A stretch of 19,214 nucleotides of DNA from an uncultured Mycoplasmatota bacterium. Lineage in GTDB: Bacteria; Bacillota_I; Bacilli_A; RF39; UBA660. Each line of letters opens with the position of its first letter. The first letter of the stretch is position 1. Made by a program: the position numbers and the translations under genes. The notes beneath the pieces are model-generated. The model was not told the origin of the DNA and did no database searches. It saw only the letters and a list, made by a program, of their open reading frames with translations. The stretch lies in contig CAMGAM010000008.1 in the NCBI GenBank assembly GCA_946007485.1, positions 1 to 19,214 of the forward strand, read 5' to 3'. Positions 7,791 through 15,448 of this stretch are shown piece after piece.

Positions 7791-10700
7791 TTATTTAAAT
7801 AGATTTTTAATTCTAGTTAAGAAAGTTGTTTTTTCCTCTTTGTTTTCTGATACTTTAGTGATATTTTCTTGTGGCTTTTTACCATCTAGAATAATGATAA
7901 ATTTTGTTTCACCATCATCAGTACTATTCTTCATAGTAAATGATTGATAATTATTACCTAATTCAGATAATTTTTTAATCTTAAAAATATTACCTTGAAG
8001 ACTATAATTTATAGTGTTTGTTAATGGAGTAATACCTTCTTCATTGTAAGAATTTATTCCTTCATTTAGAGTATTAATACCAACAGTTAGATTAGTAGTT
8101 CCGTTATGTAGTTCATTAGTTTTTTCGGTAAGAGTATTTAATCCACTTGATAATTCGTTTCCACCATTAGCAAGAGTAGTCGTTCCTGATTTAATAGTTT
8201 CAAGAGAAGAAGTTATTAGTGATAACATATTGTCAATTTGATTATTGATACTATTTAGAGTATTTAGGGTTTCTTTTAGGGCAGTAGCATTACTATTTAG
8301 AAGATTAATTAATGATAAGTTATTTTGATAGTTAGATTCATAAGTGTATTTTATATTATAGAGATTTAAAGTGCTATCAATACTGATGACTTCTTCATAT
8401 GTGTAATCGTTTAATTTAAAATTATCATAGTTAGTTTTTAGGGTATCATTTAGTAATTTTAAATTATTAGCGGTAGATAAATTAGTTTCAATTAAATATT
8501 TAATAGAAGATATTCCTTCAGTAGATGAATTATTTATGAGCTCTTTGGCATTATTTAGAGCAATTAATACTTCGTTTAAGCCTTCATCGATACTAATTAT
8601 TCCTTGATTTAATTCAGTTATTTTACTAGAGATATAGACAAGAGATTCATAAATTTTTCCAGTACCATTATTTAACTGGATAGATGAATCAAGAAGTAAT
8701 TGTGAACCAGATGATAACTTATCAATATTTTCTTTTAAGAGATTGGTCTTGCTGGTTAAATTAGATAATCTATCAAAGACTGATAAGTCAGAATCTTCAA
8801 GTAATTTTGAGGTAGCAATATTATAGATAGTAGGTAGTTCAAAAGATTCGGTATCATATGAGATTTTAATAGTATCTAGATCTTTTAATTCTTGTATATT
8901 TAAACTTTCATATAGACCAGGAGAAGATAGACTAATTAAGATATTATTAAGACCATTATTAATAATTTTACCATTAGTAATTTCTAGATTAGAATTACCT
9001 TCATCTTTAATAATAGAACCCATAGTGATAATAAATGGTGTATATAGATAAGTATTTGTTCCATTTAGGTATACTAAATGTTTTTCATTATTTTGATATT
9101 TTAAAGTTATTTCGATATGTCCTTTTTTACCAAGCATATTTTCAAGATCAGTATCAATGCCATCTAATTTGTATGATATAGACATGGTAATAGGAAGACT
9201 TTTATTGGTAATTCCTTGATATGTAATATCGTTACCTAGAGCATTCCAAGTAATGGTATTATTATCTTTTTGATAAGAATTATCACTACTTATATTTAAA
9301 ATATTTTCTAGATCGGTAAGATCATTTAAGATATCTTCATTATTATTATTTATTAATTTGTCATTTACAGTGGTAGAAATAACTTTACCAGTTTCATCTA
9401 TTTTAGTATAGACTGTTTCATTTTTAGTTAGAGCATTAACGGGAATAGTCGTAAAAAGTGAGAGTAATAAGATAGCAATAATGCCAGTTTTTTTAATTGT
9501 TTTTTTCATATTTTTTTCCTTCTTTCCAAATGTGGTTTTTTCAATTAATTTATCAAAGATAAGTAGAATTCCAGGGAGAATAAAGATAACAACAAACATA
9601 CTTATTAGGGCTCCTCTTGAGATAAGAGTACAGATTGAACCTACAAGATCAATTTCTGAATAGATACCTACGCCAATAGTTGCTGCAAAGAAACATAGCC
9701 CACTAACAATAATGGAATGACTACTTTGATTGATAGTGGTAATCATAGCTTTAGATTTATCGTGTTCTATCTTTTTATTCTCTAGGTAAGTAGTAGTTAA
9801 GAGAATAGCATAGTCGATGGTAGCTCCTAACTGGATAGTGCCTAGAACAATTGGAGCAATAAATGGAAGAGTCGCTCCTTTTAGATAAGAGATACCCATA
9901 TTCATAAAAATAGCAAATTCAATTGAAGCAACTAGAAGAATAGGGAGAATAATCGATTTTAGAGCAATAACCATAATAAGGAGAATACAAACGATAGACA
10001 TGGTATTAACATTAATAAAGTCAGTATCACTAATTGTAATTAAATCTTTCATAAGAGGGCCTTCACCAGCTAAGATAGCATCTTTATCATACTTTTTAAT
10101 TATTTCATTAATTATATCACTTTGATTATTTAATTCATCTGTAGCAATATCGTAAGTTGAGTTTAATAATAGTAGTTGATATTTATCACTGATAAAGATT
10201 TCTTTTAAATTATCTGGTAAGAAATTAATTGATAATCCTATTTCAGATAAAGTGTTTTTAGATAAAATGAAATCAATACCATCAACAGTTTTAAGTTCAG
10301 TAATCATTTCAGTTAAAGTATTATCTTTAACATCTTTATTTAAAATAATTATTTCAGGTGAAACAATATTAAAGTTTTCTTTAAGAGATTCATTAGTTTT
10401 AACACTTTCTAGATATTTTGGAAGACTCTCATCAATTTTATAATAAACATCTACTTTTTTATATGATAAGTATGATGGAATCATAAGAATAAGAAAGATA
10501 ATAAAGAAAACTTTATGATGTTTAACGATAAAAGTATTTAGTTTATTAAAATTGGGAATGATACTTTTATGTTTAGTCTTTTCGATTAATTTGTCTGATA
10601 CGAGTAAGAGACTAGGAAAAATCGTAATGACAGTGATTAGTCCAAGAAGGACACCTTTGGCCATAACTAGTCCTAAGTTTTCACCAAGTTTTAATTGCAT

Positions 10701-11573
10701 AGCACAAAGAACTAAGAAGCCAGCAATGGTAGTTATAGATGAAGCTGAGACCGAAGTAAATGTTTCTTTAATACTTTTAGCCATAGCTTCTTCAATATTT
10801 GAACTATTTAGTTTATTTCTTTCATAAGCATGATATAAGAAAATAGAAAAGTCGGTAGTAACACCTAGTTGTAAAACAGCTACTAGAGCTTTAGTTATAT
10901 AAGAGATGTCTCCTAAAAAGAAATTAGTTCCTAAATTAAAGACTAGTGAAATACCAATATTAGATAGAAGAATAATAGGAACAATATAGGAGTCTAGTGA
11001 TAGTTCTAGGACAATTAAACAAAGACTAATAGCAATAACAATATAGATAGCTATTTCTTTATTAGATAAGTTCATTGTATCTAGAACCATACTACTCATA
11101 CCACCAGTTAATATATGATTACCTTGTAGATTTCTAATTTCTTCAACAGCATTTAAGGTAGTAATAGACGAGGTTGAATCATTAAAAGTAACAAATAAGA
11201 TGTCACTATTTTCAGTACTTATTTTATTAATAAATTCACTAGGTAGATAATCTTTAGGTAAATCAGTACCAATAGCGTCATAAAGACTGATAACTTTATT
11301 TACACCAGAGATATTTTTAATATCTTTTTCTAGAGAGAGAATCTCTTTTGGAGACATATCATTGGCAGTAATAATAGAGAATGATCCCATATCAAAATCA
11401 TTGGTTAGAATGTCTTCACCAATAACAGTTTCAATATCTTTAGGAAGGTATACTAAAATATCGTAGTTTATTTTGGTATTGTAGATGCCGATTAAAGATA
11501 GAAAGAATAAAATAATTGTAATAATCAAGATAAATATTTTGTTTTTACAGATAAATTCACCAAATTTTTTCAT
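7791..11573 (-). CDS. MMPL/RND-family transporter joined in frame to a secreted heptad-repeat protein
   Basis: This 1260-residue frame has two parts. Residues 1-688 are an MMPL-type transporter of the RND superfamily, itself a duplicated unit. Each half has one N-terminal membrane helix, an external domain and a cluster of helices. The acidic motifs are QLGVTTDFSIFL in the first half and QLGATIDYAILL in the second. Residues 689-1260 look like a separate protein: MKKTIKK, a hydrophobic core, and a signal peptidase site after VNA (about residue 714). A beta-rich region and coiled-coil segments follow, with seven xxxLxxG heptads near the C-terminus. The start is at 11573, with GGAGGA 5 nt upstream; an ATG at 11597 adds 8 residues without such a site. 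An internal ribosome site and ATG at 9509 suggest the second part can also be made alone. The substrate is unknown; the divergent TetR gene suggests inducible export. Confidence 0.85.
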   Translation of the reverse strand: MKKFGEFICKNKIFILIITIILFFLSLIGIYNTKINYDILVYLPKDIETVIGEDILTNDFDMGSFSIITANDMSPKEILSLEKDIKNISGVNKVISLYDAIGTDLPKDYLPSEFINKISTENSDILFVTFNDSTSSITTLNAVEEIRNLQGNHILTGGMSSMVLDTMNLSNKEIAIYIVIAISLCLIVLELSLDSYIVPIILLSNIGISLVFNLGTNFFLGDISYITKALVAVLQLGVTTDFSIFLYHAYERNKLNSSNIEEAMAKSIKETFTSVSASSITTIAGFLVLCAMQLKLGENLGLVMAKGVLLGLITVITIFPSLLLVSDKLIEKTKHKSIIPNFNKLNTFIVKHHKVFFIIFLILMIPSYLSYKKVDVYYKIDESLPKYLESVKTNESLKENFNIVSPEIIILNKDVKDNTLTEMITELKTVDGIDFILSKNTLSEIGLSINFLPDNLKEIFISDKYQLLLLNSTYDIATDELNNQSDIINEIIKKYDKDAILAGEGPLMKDLITISDTDFINVNTMSIVCILLIMVIALKSIILPILLVASIEFAIFMNMGISYLKGATLPFIAPIVLGTIQLGATIDYAILLTTTYLENKKIEHDKSKAMITTINQSSHSIIVSGLCFFAATIGVGIYSEIDLVGSICTLISRGALISMFVVIFILPGILLIFDKLIEKTTFGKKEKNMKKTIKKTGIIAILLLSLFTTIPVNALTKNETVYTKIDETGKVISTTVNDKLINNNNEDILNDLTDLENILNISSDNSYQKDNNTITWNALGNDITYQGITNKSLPITMSISYKLDGIDTDLENMLGKKGHIEITLKYQNNEKHLVYLNGTNTYLYTPFIITMGSIIKDEGNSNLEITNGKIINNGLNNILISLSSPGLYESLNIQELKDLDTIKISYDTESFELPTIYNIATSKLLEDSDLSVFDRLSNLTSKTNLLKENIDKLSSGSQLLLDSSIQLNNGTGKIYESLVYISSKITELNQGIISIDEGLNEVLIALNNAKELINNSSTEGISSIKYLIETNLSTANNLKLLNDTLKTNYDNFKLNDYTYEEVISIDSTLNLYNIKYTYESNYQNNLSLINLLNSNATALKETLNTLNSINNQIDNMLSLITSSLETIKSGTTTLANGGNELSSGLNTLTEKTNELHNGTTNLTVGINTLNEGINSYNEEGITPLTNTINYSLQGNIFKIKKLSELGNNYQSFTMKNSTDDGETKFIIILDGKKPQENITKVSENKEEKTTFLTRIKNLFK
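8058..8204 (-). repeat. Seven tandem xxxLxxG heptads within the transporter-fusion gene
   Basis: Exactly 147 bp encode seven consecutive heptads: LETIKSG, TTTLANG, GNELSSG, LNTLTEK, TNELHNG, TTNLTVG and INTLNEG. The fourth ends in K instead of G. The pattern resembles the heptads of YhgE/Pip-type Gram-positive envelope proteins, which form long helical external stalks. The DNA copies have diverged, so this is a protein repeat and not a recent DNA duplication. Confidence 0.75.
9488..9530 (-). other. Internal ribosome site and start codon at the fusion joint, with three A7 tracts
   Basis: On the minus strand AGAAGGA is followed by A7 and then ATG (A at 9509), another A7 and, after CAATT, a third A7. 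The ATG begins a classic signal peptide (MKKTIKKTGIIAILLL). Removing one A from the first tract would end the transporter frame at a TGA that overlaps the ATG (ATGA). Adding one A would end it at a TAA a few codons later. The frame is open only at the observed length. Confidence 0.7.
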
Positions 11574-11666
11574 GTTTTTCCTCCACTTCATAAACATTTT
11601 ATTACAAATTTAAAAATATTCTACCAACAAATAATACAATGTGTATAATAATAGACGGTTGTTTGA

Positions 11667-11692
11667 AAAATGTACAGAAGTATAAACATTTT
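11667..11692. promoter_or_regulatory. Inverted repeat upstream of the TetR promoter, candidate operator
   Basis: AAAATGT (11667-11673) and ACATTTT (11686-11692) are inverted copies 12 nt apart, ending just before the -35 box at 11695. The right half lies in TAAACATTTTA (11683-11693), which is repeated exactly at 11591-11601 near the transporter start. Placement between divergent genes fits a TetR operator, but the binding site is inference. Confidence 0.35.
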
Positions 11693-11694
11693 AC

Positions 11695-11722
11695 TTTACA
11701 AGAAAAAGATATCAGTTATAAT
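11695..11722 (+). promoter_or_regulatory. Promoter of the TetR regulator gene
   Basis: TTTACA (11695-11700) and TATAAT (11717-11722) are 16 bp apart. A second TATAAT at 11722-11727 overlaps the first. Transcription from here excludes the in-frame start at 11639. Confidence 0.6.
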
Positions 11723-11749
11723 ATAATTAGTAGTTTAAAGGAAAGAGGG

Positions 11750-12334
11750 ATGTTTATGAATGAAAAGAAAGTTGATTTAAGAGTAGTTAAAACAAAGAGA
11801 CTTTTGTATACGACTTTACTTGAATTGATGAAAGAAAAACCATTTGAAGAAATAAAAGTATCTGATATATGTAATAAAGCTTTAGTTAATAGATCTACTT
11901 TTTATAGTCATTATCAAGATAAGTATGATTTGTTTAGTGAACTTGTTGTGAATATAAAGAATTCTTTAGCAACAGAACTTAGTAAAAATAAGAAGATTAA
12001 TAGTGTAAAAGAATACTATATTGAAATGATGTCAATATTTATTGATTATCTTGAAGAAAATGCAAATATATATAAAGCAATAATAGTTAATAATAAGAAT
12101 AGTATTTCAATGGATATCGTTTATGATGTGATGAATGAAGATATTCATAAACATATTGCTGAATTTGGAAATATTATGAATAAAAATATTCCAATAGAAA
12201 TAATTACAAGATTTTATTTAGGAGGGGTATTTAATGTGGGAATACAACTTTTAAATGAGAAAGATGATTATAGTAAGAAAGATATTATTAAATATATGTC
12301 TTTGTTAATACCTGATGATATACCTGATAATTAA
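11750..12334 (+). CDS. TetR/AcrR family transcriptional regulator
   Basis: This protein of 194 residues is a one-component repressor with an N-terminal helix-turn-helix. The stretch FEEIKVSDICNKALVNRSTF leading into YSHYQDKYDLF is the typical DNA-binding element. The C-terminal region with FSELVVNIKNSLATEL and a helical remainder resembles the TetR_C_8 ligand-binding type. It is divergent from the MMPL gene and probably controls it. Two starts are possible: 11750 with AAGGA 7 nt upstream, or 11756 with AGAGGG 6 nt upstream. A longer frame from 11639 begins before the promoter and is not used. The inducer cannot be told from sequence. Confidence 0.85.
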   Translation: MFMNEKKVDLRVVKTKRLLYTTLLELMKEKPFEEIKVSDICNKALVNRSTFYSHYQDKYDLFSELVVNIKNSLATELSKNKKINSVKEYYIEMMSIFIDYLEENANIYKAIIVNNKNSISMDIVYDVMNEDIHKHIAEFGNIMNKNIPIEIITRFYLGGVFNVGIQLLNEKDDYSKKDIIKYMSLLIPDDIPDN

Positions 12335-12340
12335 AATTTT

Positions 12341-12361
12341 AGAACATTAGTTCTTTTTTTT
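12341..12361 (+). terminator. Weak terminator of the TetR gene
   Basis: A short stem AGAAC/GTTCT with a 4-nt loop is followed by a run of eight T (12354-12361). The stem is only 5 bp, so termination may be partial. Confidence 0.5.
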
Positions 12362-12374
12362 CGATTTATAGTGT

Positions 12375-12403
12375 TTGACAAGGTAAGTATTTTTTGTTAT
12401 AAT
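12375..12403 (+). promoter_or_regulatory. Consensus promoter of the RNase J-like gene
   Basis: TTGACA (12375-12380) and TATAAT (12398-12403) are 17 bp apart, with a TGT extended -10 element just before TATAAT. This is the best match to the sigma-A consensus in the window and predicts strong constitutive expression with a leader of about 34 nt. Confidence 0.85.
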
Positions 12404-12443
12404 TACTTAAGTCTTTATACTTTATTAAAAAGAAAGGAGAGAA

Positions 12444-14090
12444 ATGAGTAAAATAAATATATTTAGTCTTGGAGGACTAAATGAAAATGGAAAGAATATG
12501 TATGTTATTGAAGTAGATAGCGATATATTTGTTTTTGAAGCGGGTTTGCAGTATGCTGATGAGCATACTTTAGGAATAGATTATATGATTCCTAATATTG
12601 ATTATTTAAAAGAGAATAAAGAAAGAATAAAAGGGATATTTTTAACACATGGTCATGATGAGAATGTTGGAGCTATTACAGATATTATAGATGTTTTAGA
12701 TAATGTTAAAATATATGGATCTAAATTTACTTGTAATATAGTTAGACAAGAATTATTAGTTTATAAGAAAGATACGACTAATTTAGTAGAGGTAAAAGAA
12801 AATAGAATTATTGATTTTGGTAATGTAAGAATAACACCAATTAGTTTATCACATTCAATACCAGATAATTTTGGATATGCAGTATATACGCCAAATGGAG
12901 TTATCTTTTATGCATCTGACTTTGTTTTTGATTCAACTATGAGAGGACCATATAAGACAGATTTAGGAAGACTTGCTTATGTAGGAAGACAAAATGTATT
13001 ATGTTTAATGACAGAATCTTTGTATGCGATGAATAGTGGATATACATCTCCAAATCATCGAATTCAAGGAATTATTAATGAGACACTTACTAAGTATAAA
13101 GGAAGAATTATATTTAATGTTCTTAATTCCCATTTATATAGAATACAAGAATTATTTAATGAAGTATCAAAGACTGATAGAAAAATCGTTGTAATGGGAA
13201 AAAGATTACAAAATATAGTTAAATATTCAATAGAAAATAATTATCTTCATATAGATGGTAAGTTTATTGGGGATTTGTCTAATATTAATGATAAGAATGT
13301 TGTTATTCTTAATTCAAATGAAAGAGAAAAACCTTATGTTAATATGATTAAGATATTAGATGGGTATGATAAATTTATTAAGATTAGTAAGAATGATACG
13401 ATATTTTTAGCAACTCCAATATATGAAGGTAGAGAGAAAACATTTTATAAACTTTTAGATAGGATTGCAATGGTTGGAGCAACAGCTATTACACTTAATC
13501 CAAAGAAAAATTTATCTTATCATGCTTCAGCTGAAGATTTGATGCAAATGATTGATTTGATGAATCCAAAATATTATTTTCCAATTAAGGGAGAATATTC
13601 TGAACAAGTAGCAAATGGTGATTTAGCTTATCAGTTAGGAATACCTAGAGAAAATATTATTTTAAAGGAAAATGGTTATGTAGCAACTTTTGAGAACGGA
13701 GTGTTAGTGGATAATTTTAAACCAATACATACGGGAGTAGTATCAATCGATGGAGAAAGTTCTGATGATATTGGGGAGTTAGTATTAAAAGATAGAGAGA
13801 TGCTATCAAATAATGGAATAATAATTATTAGTGCTACTTTGGAGAAAAAAGGAAAACAAATATTAGCTGGACCTGAGGTACTTACTAGAGGATTTATATA
13901 TGTAAAAGATAGTCAAGATATAATTAATCATATTAAAGAGATTTGCGTAGAAATAATTAGAAGTAATATTCATAATGGATATTTAGATTATAGTAAAGTA
14001 AAAAATATGATTAGAGAAGAATTATCTAAATATTTATCTAATGAAACTGGTAATAAACCAATGATAATTACCGTTATTCAAGAAATATAA
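12444..14090 (+). CDS. rnj: RNase J family protein with degenerate active site (J2-like)
   Basis: The 548 residues follow the RNase J plan: metallo-beta-lactamase core, beta-CASP insert, and a C-terminal domain (GVVSIDGESSDDIGELVLKD). RNase J enzymes process and degrade RNA as 5' exonuclease and endonuclease. Here the metal-binding HxHxDH motif, normally HGHEDH, reads HGHDEN (69-74), so its Asp and second His are replaced by Glu and Asn. The late histidine of the usual PVHGE is Lys382 (PIKGE), and SDSTNAE has become TESLYAM. Still present are HSIPD with His137, ASDF with Asp159 and YHAS with His360. Such loss is known in RNase J2, which supports J1 in a complex. I infer a J2-like structural or weakly active partner. 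AAAGGAGA supports the ATG at 12444. Confidence 0.85.
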   Translation: MSKINIFSLGGLNENGKNMYVIEVDSDIFVFEAGLQYADEHTLGIDYMIPNIDYLKENKERIKGIFLTHGHDENVGAITDIIDVLDNVKIYGSKFTCNIVRQELLVYKKDTTNLVEVKENRIIDFGNVRITPISLSHSIPDNFGYAVYTPNGVIFYASDFVFDSTMRGPYKTDLGRLAYVGRQNVLCLMTESLYAMNSGYTSPNHRIQGIINETLTKYKGRIIFNVLNSHLYRIQELFNEVSKTDRKIVVMGKRLQNIVKYSIENNYLHIDGKFIGDLSNINDKNVVILNSNEREKPYVNMIKILDGYDKFIKISKNDTIFLATPIYEGREKTFYKLLDRIAMVGATAITLNPKKNLSYHASAEDLMQMIDLMNPKYYFPIKGEYSEQVANGDLAYQLGIPRENIILKENGYVATFENGVLVDNFKPIHTGVVSIDGESSDDIGELVLKDREMLSNNGIIIISATLEKKGKQILAGPEVLTRGFIYVKDSQDIINHIKEICVEIIRSNIHNGYLDYSKVKNMIREELSKYLSNETGNKPMIITVIQEI

Positions 14091-14094
14091 AATT

Positions 14095-14118
14095 AACAGG
14101 ATTTAAGTCCTGTTTTTT
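14095..14118 (+). terminator. Strong terminator of the RNase J-like gene
   Basis: AACAGGA (14095-14101) pairs perfectly with TCCTGTT (14108-14114) around a 6-nt loop, and six T follow (14113-14118). It begins 4 nt after the stop codon. Confidence 0.9.
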
Positions 14119-14177
14119 CTACTTTAACAATTGAAATTAATTATTTGAGATGATGTTATCAAAGTAAGTGAGTATTA

Positions 14178-14206
14178 TTGAAAAGATTAAAACTTTATGA
14201 TAAGAT
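14178..14206 (+). promoter_or_regulatory. Candidate promoter of the glycosyltransferase gene
   Basis: TTGAAA (14178-14183) and TAAGAT (14201-14206) are 17 bp apart, giving a start near 14213 and a very short leader. An alternative is TTGAAA (14131-14136) with TGTTAT (14154-14159), also at 17 bp. I cannot decide between them. Confidence 0.35.
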
Positions 14207-14225
14207 TATGATAGTGGTGATAGAG

Positions 14226-14909
14226 ATGTATGTACCAATAATACCTTGTTATAATCCTCCGGGTATATTATTAAGGATAATAGATAAATTAATTAAGTGT
14301 AAGTTTGATAAAATTATTATAGTTGATGATGGGAGTAATGATAAGGAAATATTTGAAAAGATAACTAAAATAGATAAATGCGTAGTTATTAGTCATGATA
14401 AGAATATGGGTAAGGGAATGGCTCTTAAGAGTGGAATAAGTTATTATAAGGATAATTTGAGTGATAAATATTATGGAGTAGTATGTCTTGATTGTGATGG
14501 ACAACATTTGGTTAGTGATATGAGACTAGTTGGAGATGAAATGGTTAAGAGTAATAATTTTACTTTGGGAGTTAGAAATTTTGATTTAGATGGTGTACCA
14601 ATTAGAAATAAACTTGGTAATAAGATTACATGTATGATATTTAAATGGTTATTTGATAGAGATATAAAGGATACGCAGAGTGGACTTAGAGGGATACCTA
14701 ATAGACTTATTGATATAGTTTTAAATACAAGTGGAGATAGATATGATTATGAGATAAATATGCTTATTGATATGGTATATAAAAATGAAATAATTCAGGA
14801 AGTTGAGATTAATACTATATATAATAGAGAGAAAAGATATAGTTATTTTAAGGTATTTAGAGATTCTTTTTCAATATATAAAGTGATGTTTAAAAGATGT
14901 AGAAAATAA
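14226..14909 (+). CDS. Family 2 glycosyltransferase (DPM1/polyprenyl-phosphate type)
   Basis: This cytoplasmic protein of about 227 residues has the GT-A fold motifs of enzymes that move a sugar from a nucleotide donor, often to a polyprenyl phosphate carrier. It shows IPCYNP near the N-terminus, VDDGSND, KNMGKGMALKSG, the metal-binding DCDGQH, and the RNKLGNKITCMIF to KDTQSGLRGIP segment typical of the dolichol-phosphate mannosyltransferase-like group. No C-terminal membrane helices are present. A TTG at 14178 could extend it by 16 residues but has no ribosome site and lies over a candidate -35 box. GTGGTGA at 14214-14220 supports the ATG at 14226. It is alone between two terminators, so its glycan product is unknown. 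Confidence 0.8.
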   Translation: MYVPIIPCYNPPGILLRIIDKLIKCKFDKIIIVDDGSNDKEIFEKITKIDKCVVISHDKNMGKGMALKSGISYYKDNLSDKYYGVVCLDCDGQHLVSDMRLVGDEMVKSNNFTLGVRNFDLDGVPIRNKLGNKITCMIFKWLFDRDIKDTQSGLRGIPNRLIDIVLNTSGDRYDYEINMLIDMVYKNEIIQEVEINTIYNREKRYSYFKVFRDSFSIYKVMFKRCRK

Positions 14910-14926
14910 ATGTGTAAACTAAGGGG

Positions 14927-14952
14927 AAAACTATTTACAAATAGTTTTTTTT
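14927..14952 (+). terminator. Terminator between the glycosyltransferase gene and mraZ
   Basis: A 9-bp stem AAAACTATT/AATAGTTTT with loop TACA is followed by eight T (14945-14952). It ends 10 nt before the mraZ -10 box. Confidence 0.85.
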
Positions 14953-14954
14953 AT

Positions 14955-14967
14955 TATAAAATATAAT
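14955..14967 (+). promoter_or_regulatory. Candidate -10 region of the dcw cluster promoter
   Basis: A perfect TATAAT lies at 14962-14967, with a second TATAAA at 14955-14960. No good -35 box is at 16-18 bp; TTTACA (14934-14939) inside the preceding terminator is 15 bp from the TATAAA. The -35 assignment is therefore open. Transcription from the TATAAT would begin near 14974, within the first AGTGG box. Confidence 0.5.
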
Positions 14968-14970
14968 TGC

Positions 14971-14996
14971 AAGTGGTGAATAGTGGAAGAAAGTGG
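14971..14996 (+). promoter_or_regulatory. MraZ operator: three AGTGG boxes in 10-bp phase
   Basis: AGTGG occurs at 14972-14976, 14982-14986 and 14992-14996, exactly one helical turn apart, each preceded by A or T. MraZ proteins are known to bind three or more GTGG/TGGG-type repeats spaced about 10 bp upstream of their own gene. The last box overlaps the ribosome site of mraZ. Autorepression of the division cluster follows from family knowledge. Confidence 0.8.
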
Positions 14997-15004
14997 GGGA
15001 TAAA

Positions 15005-15448
15005 ATGTTAATTGGAGAATATCATCATAATATAGATGAAAAAGGAAGATTAATTATTCCTGCTAAATTTAGAGAAGAAATTGGAAATAGTTTTGTGGTT
15101 ACGAAGGGATTAGATGGATGCTTATTTGTTTATTCTTTAGTAGAATGGGAAAAAATGGTTAATAAACTTAAAAAATTACCATTTACCAAAAAAGATGCTA
15201 GAACTTTTTCAAGATTTTTCTTAGCTAGCGCCACTGTATGTGAATTCGATCGACAAGGTAGAATTAATCTCATGAATTCTTTGACTTTATATGCGGGTTT
15301 AAAAAAAGAATGTGCAATCATTGGGGTAAATGATCGTCTAGAAATTTGGGATTTAGATAAATTTAATAATCTAATGAAAGAAAATGAAGAAGAGTTGGAT
15401 GAAATATCAGAAAACTTATTTGATGGGGATTTTTCGGATGAAGCATAA
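15005..15448 (+). CDS. mraZ: Transcriptional regulator MraZ
   Basis: This 147-residue DNA-binding protein controls the division and cell wall cluster. It contains two SpoVT/AbrB-like half-domains, each marked by a DxxGR motif: DEKGR in the first and DRQGR in the second. The N-terminus MLIGEYHHNIDEKGRLIIPA matches the family. The GTG at 14993 is in frame but lies inside the third AGTGG box and the ribosome site GGGGGA (14995-15000), so the ATG at 15005 is chosen. MraZ forms ring-shaped oligomers that bind phased repeats such as those just upstream. Its last 11 bases overlap rsmH. Confidence 0.95.
   Translation: MLIGEYHHNIDEKGRLIIPAKFREEIGNSFVVTKGLDGCLFVYSLVEWEKMVNKLKKLPFTKKDARTFSRFFLASATVCEFDRQGRINLMNSLTLYAGLKKECAIIGVNDRLEIWDLDKFNNLMKENEEELDEISENLFDGDFSDEA

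Noticed and set aside
8058..8204. Heptad region as a recent DNA tandem repeat or CRISPR-like array
   Set aside because: The 21-bp units differ too much in DNA sequence; only the protein pattern is repeated.
10552..10827. Plus-strand frame of 91 codons opposite the transporter gene
   Set aside because: It is the shadow of membrane-helix coding sequence on the other strand, like the frames at 9481 and 10252.
11639..11749. Extended TetR N-terminus from 11639
   Set aside because: The extension lies upstream of and across the TTTACA/TATAAT promoter and adds residues unlike any TetR family N-terminus.
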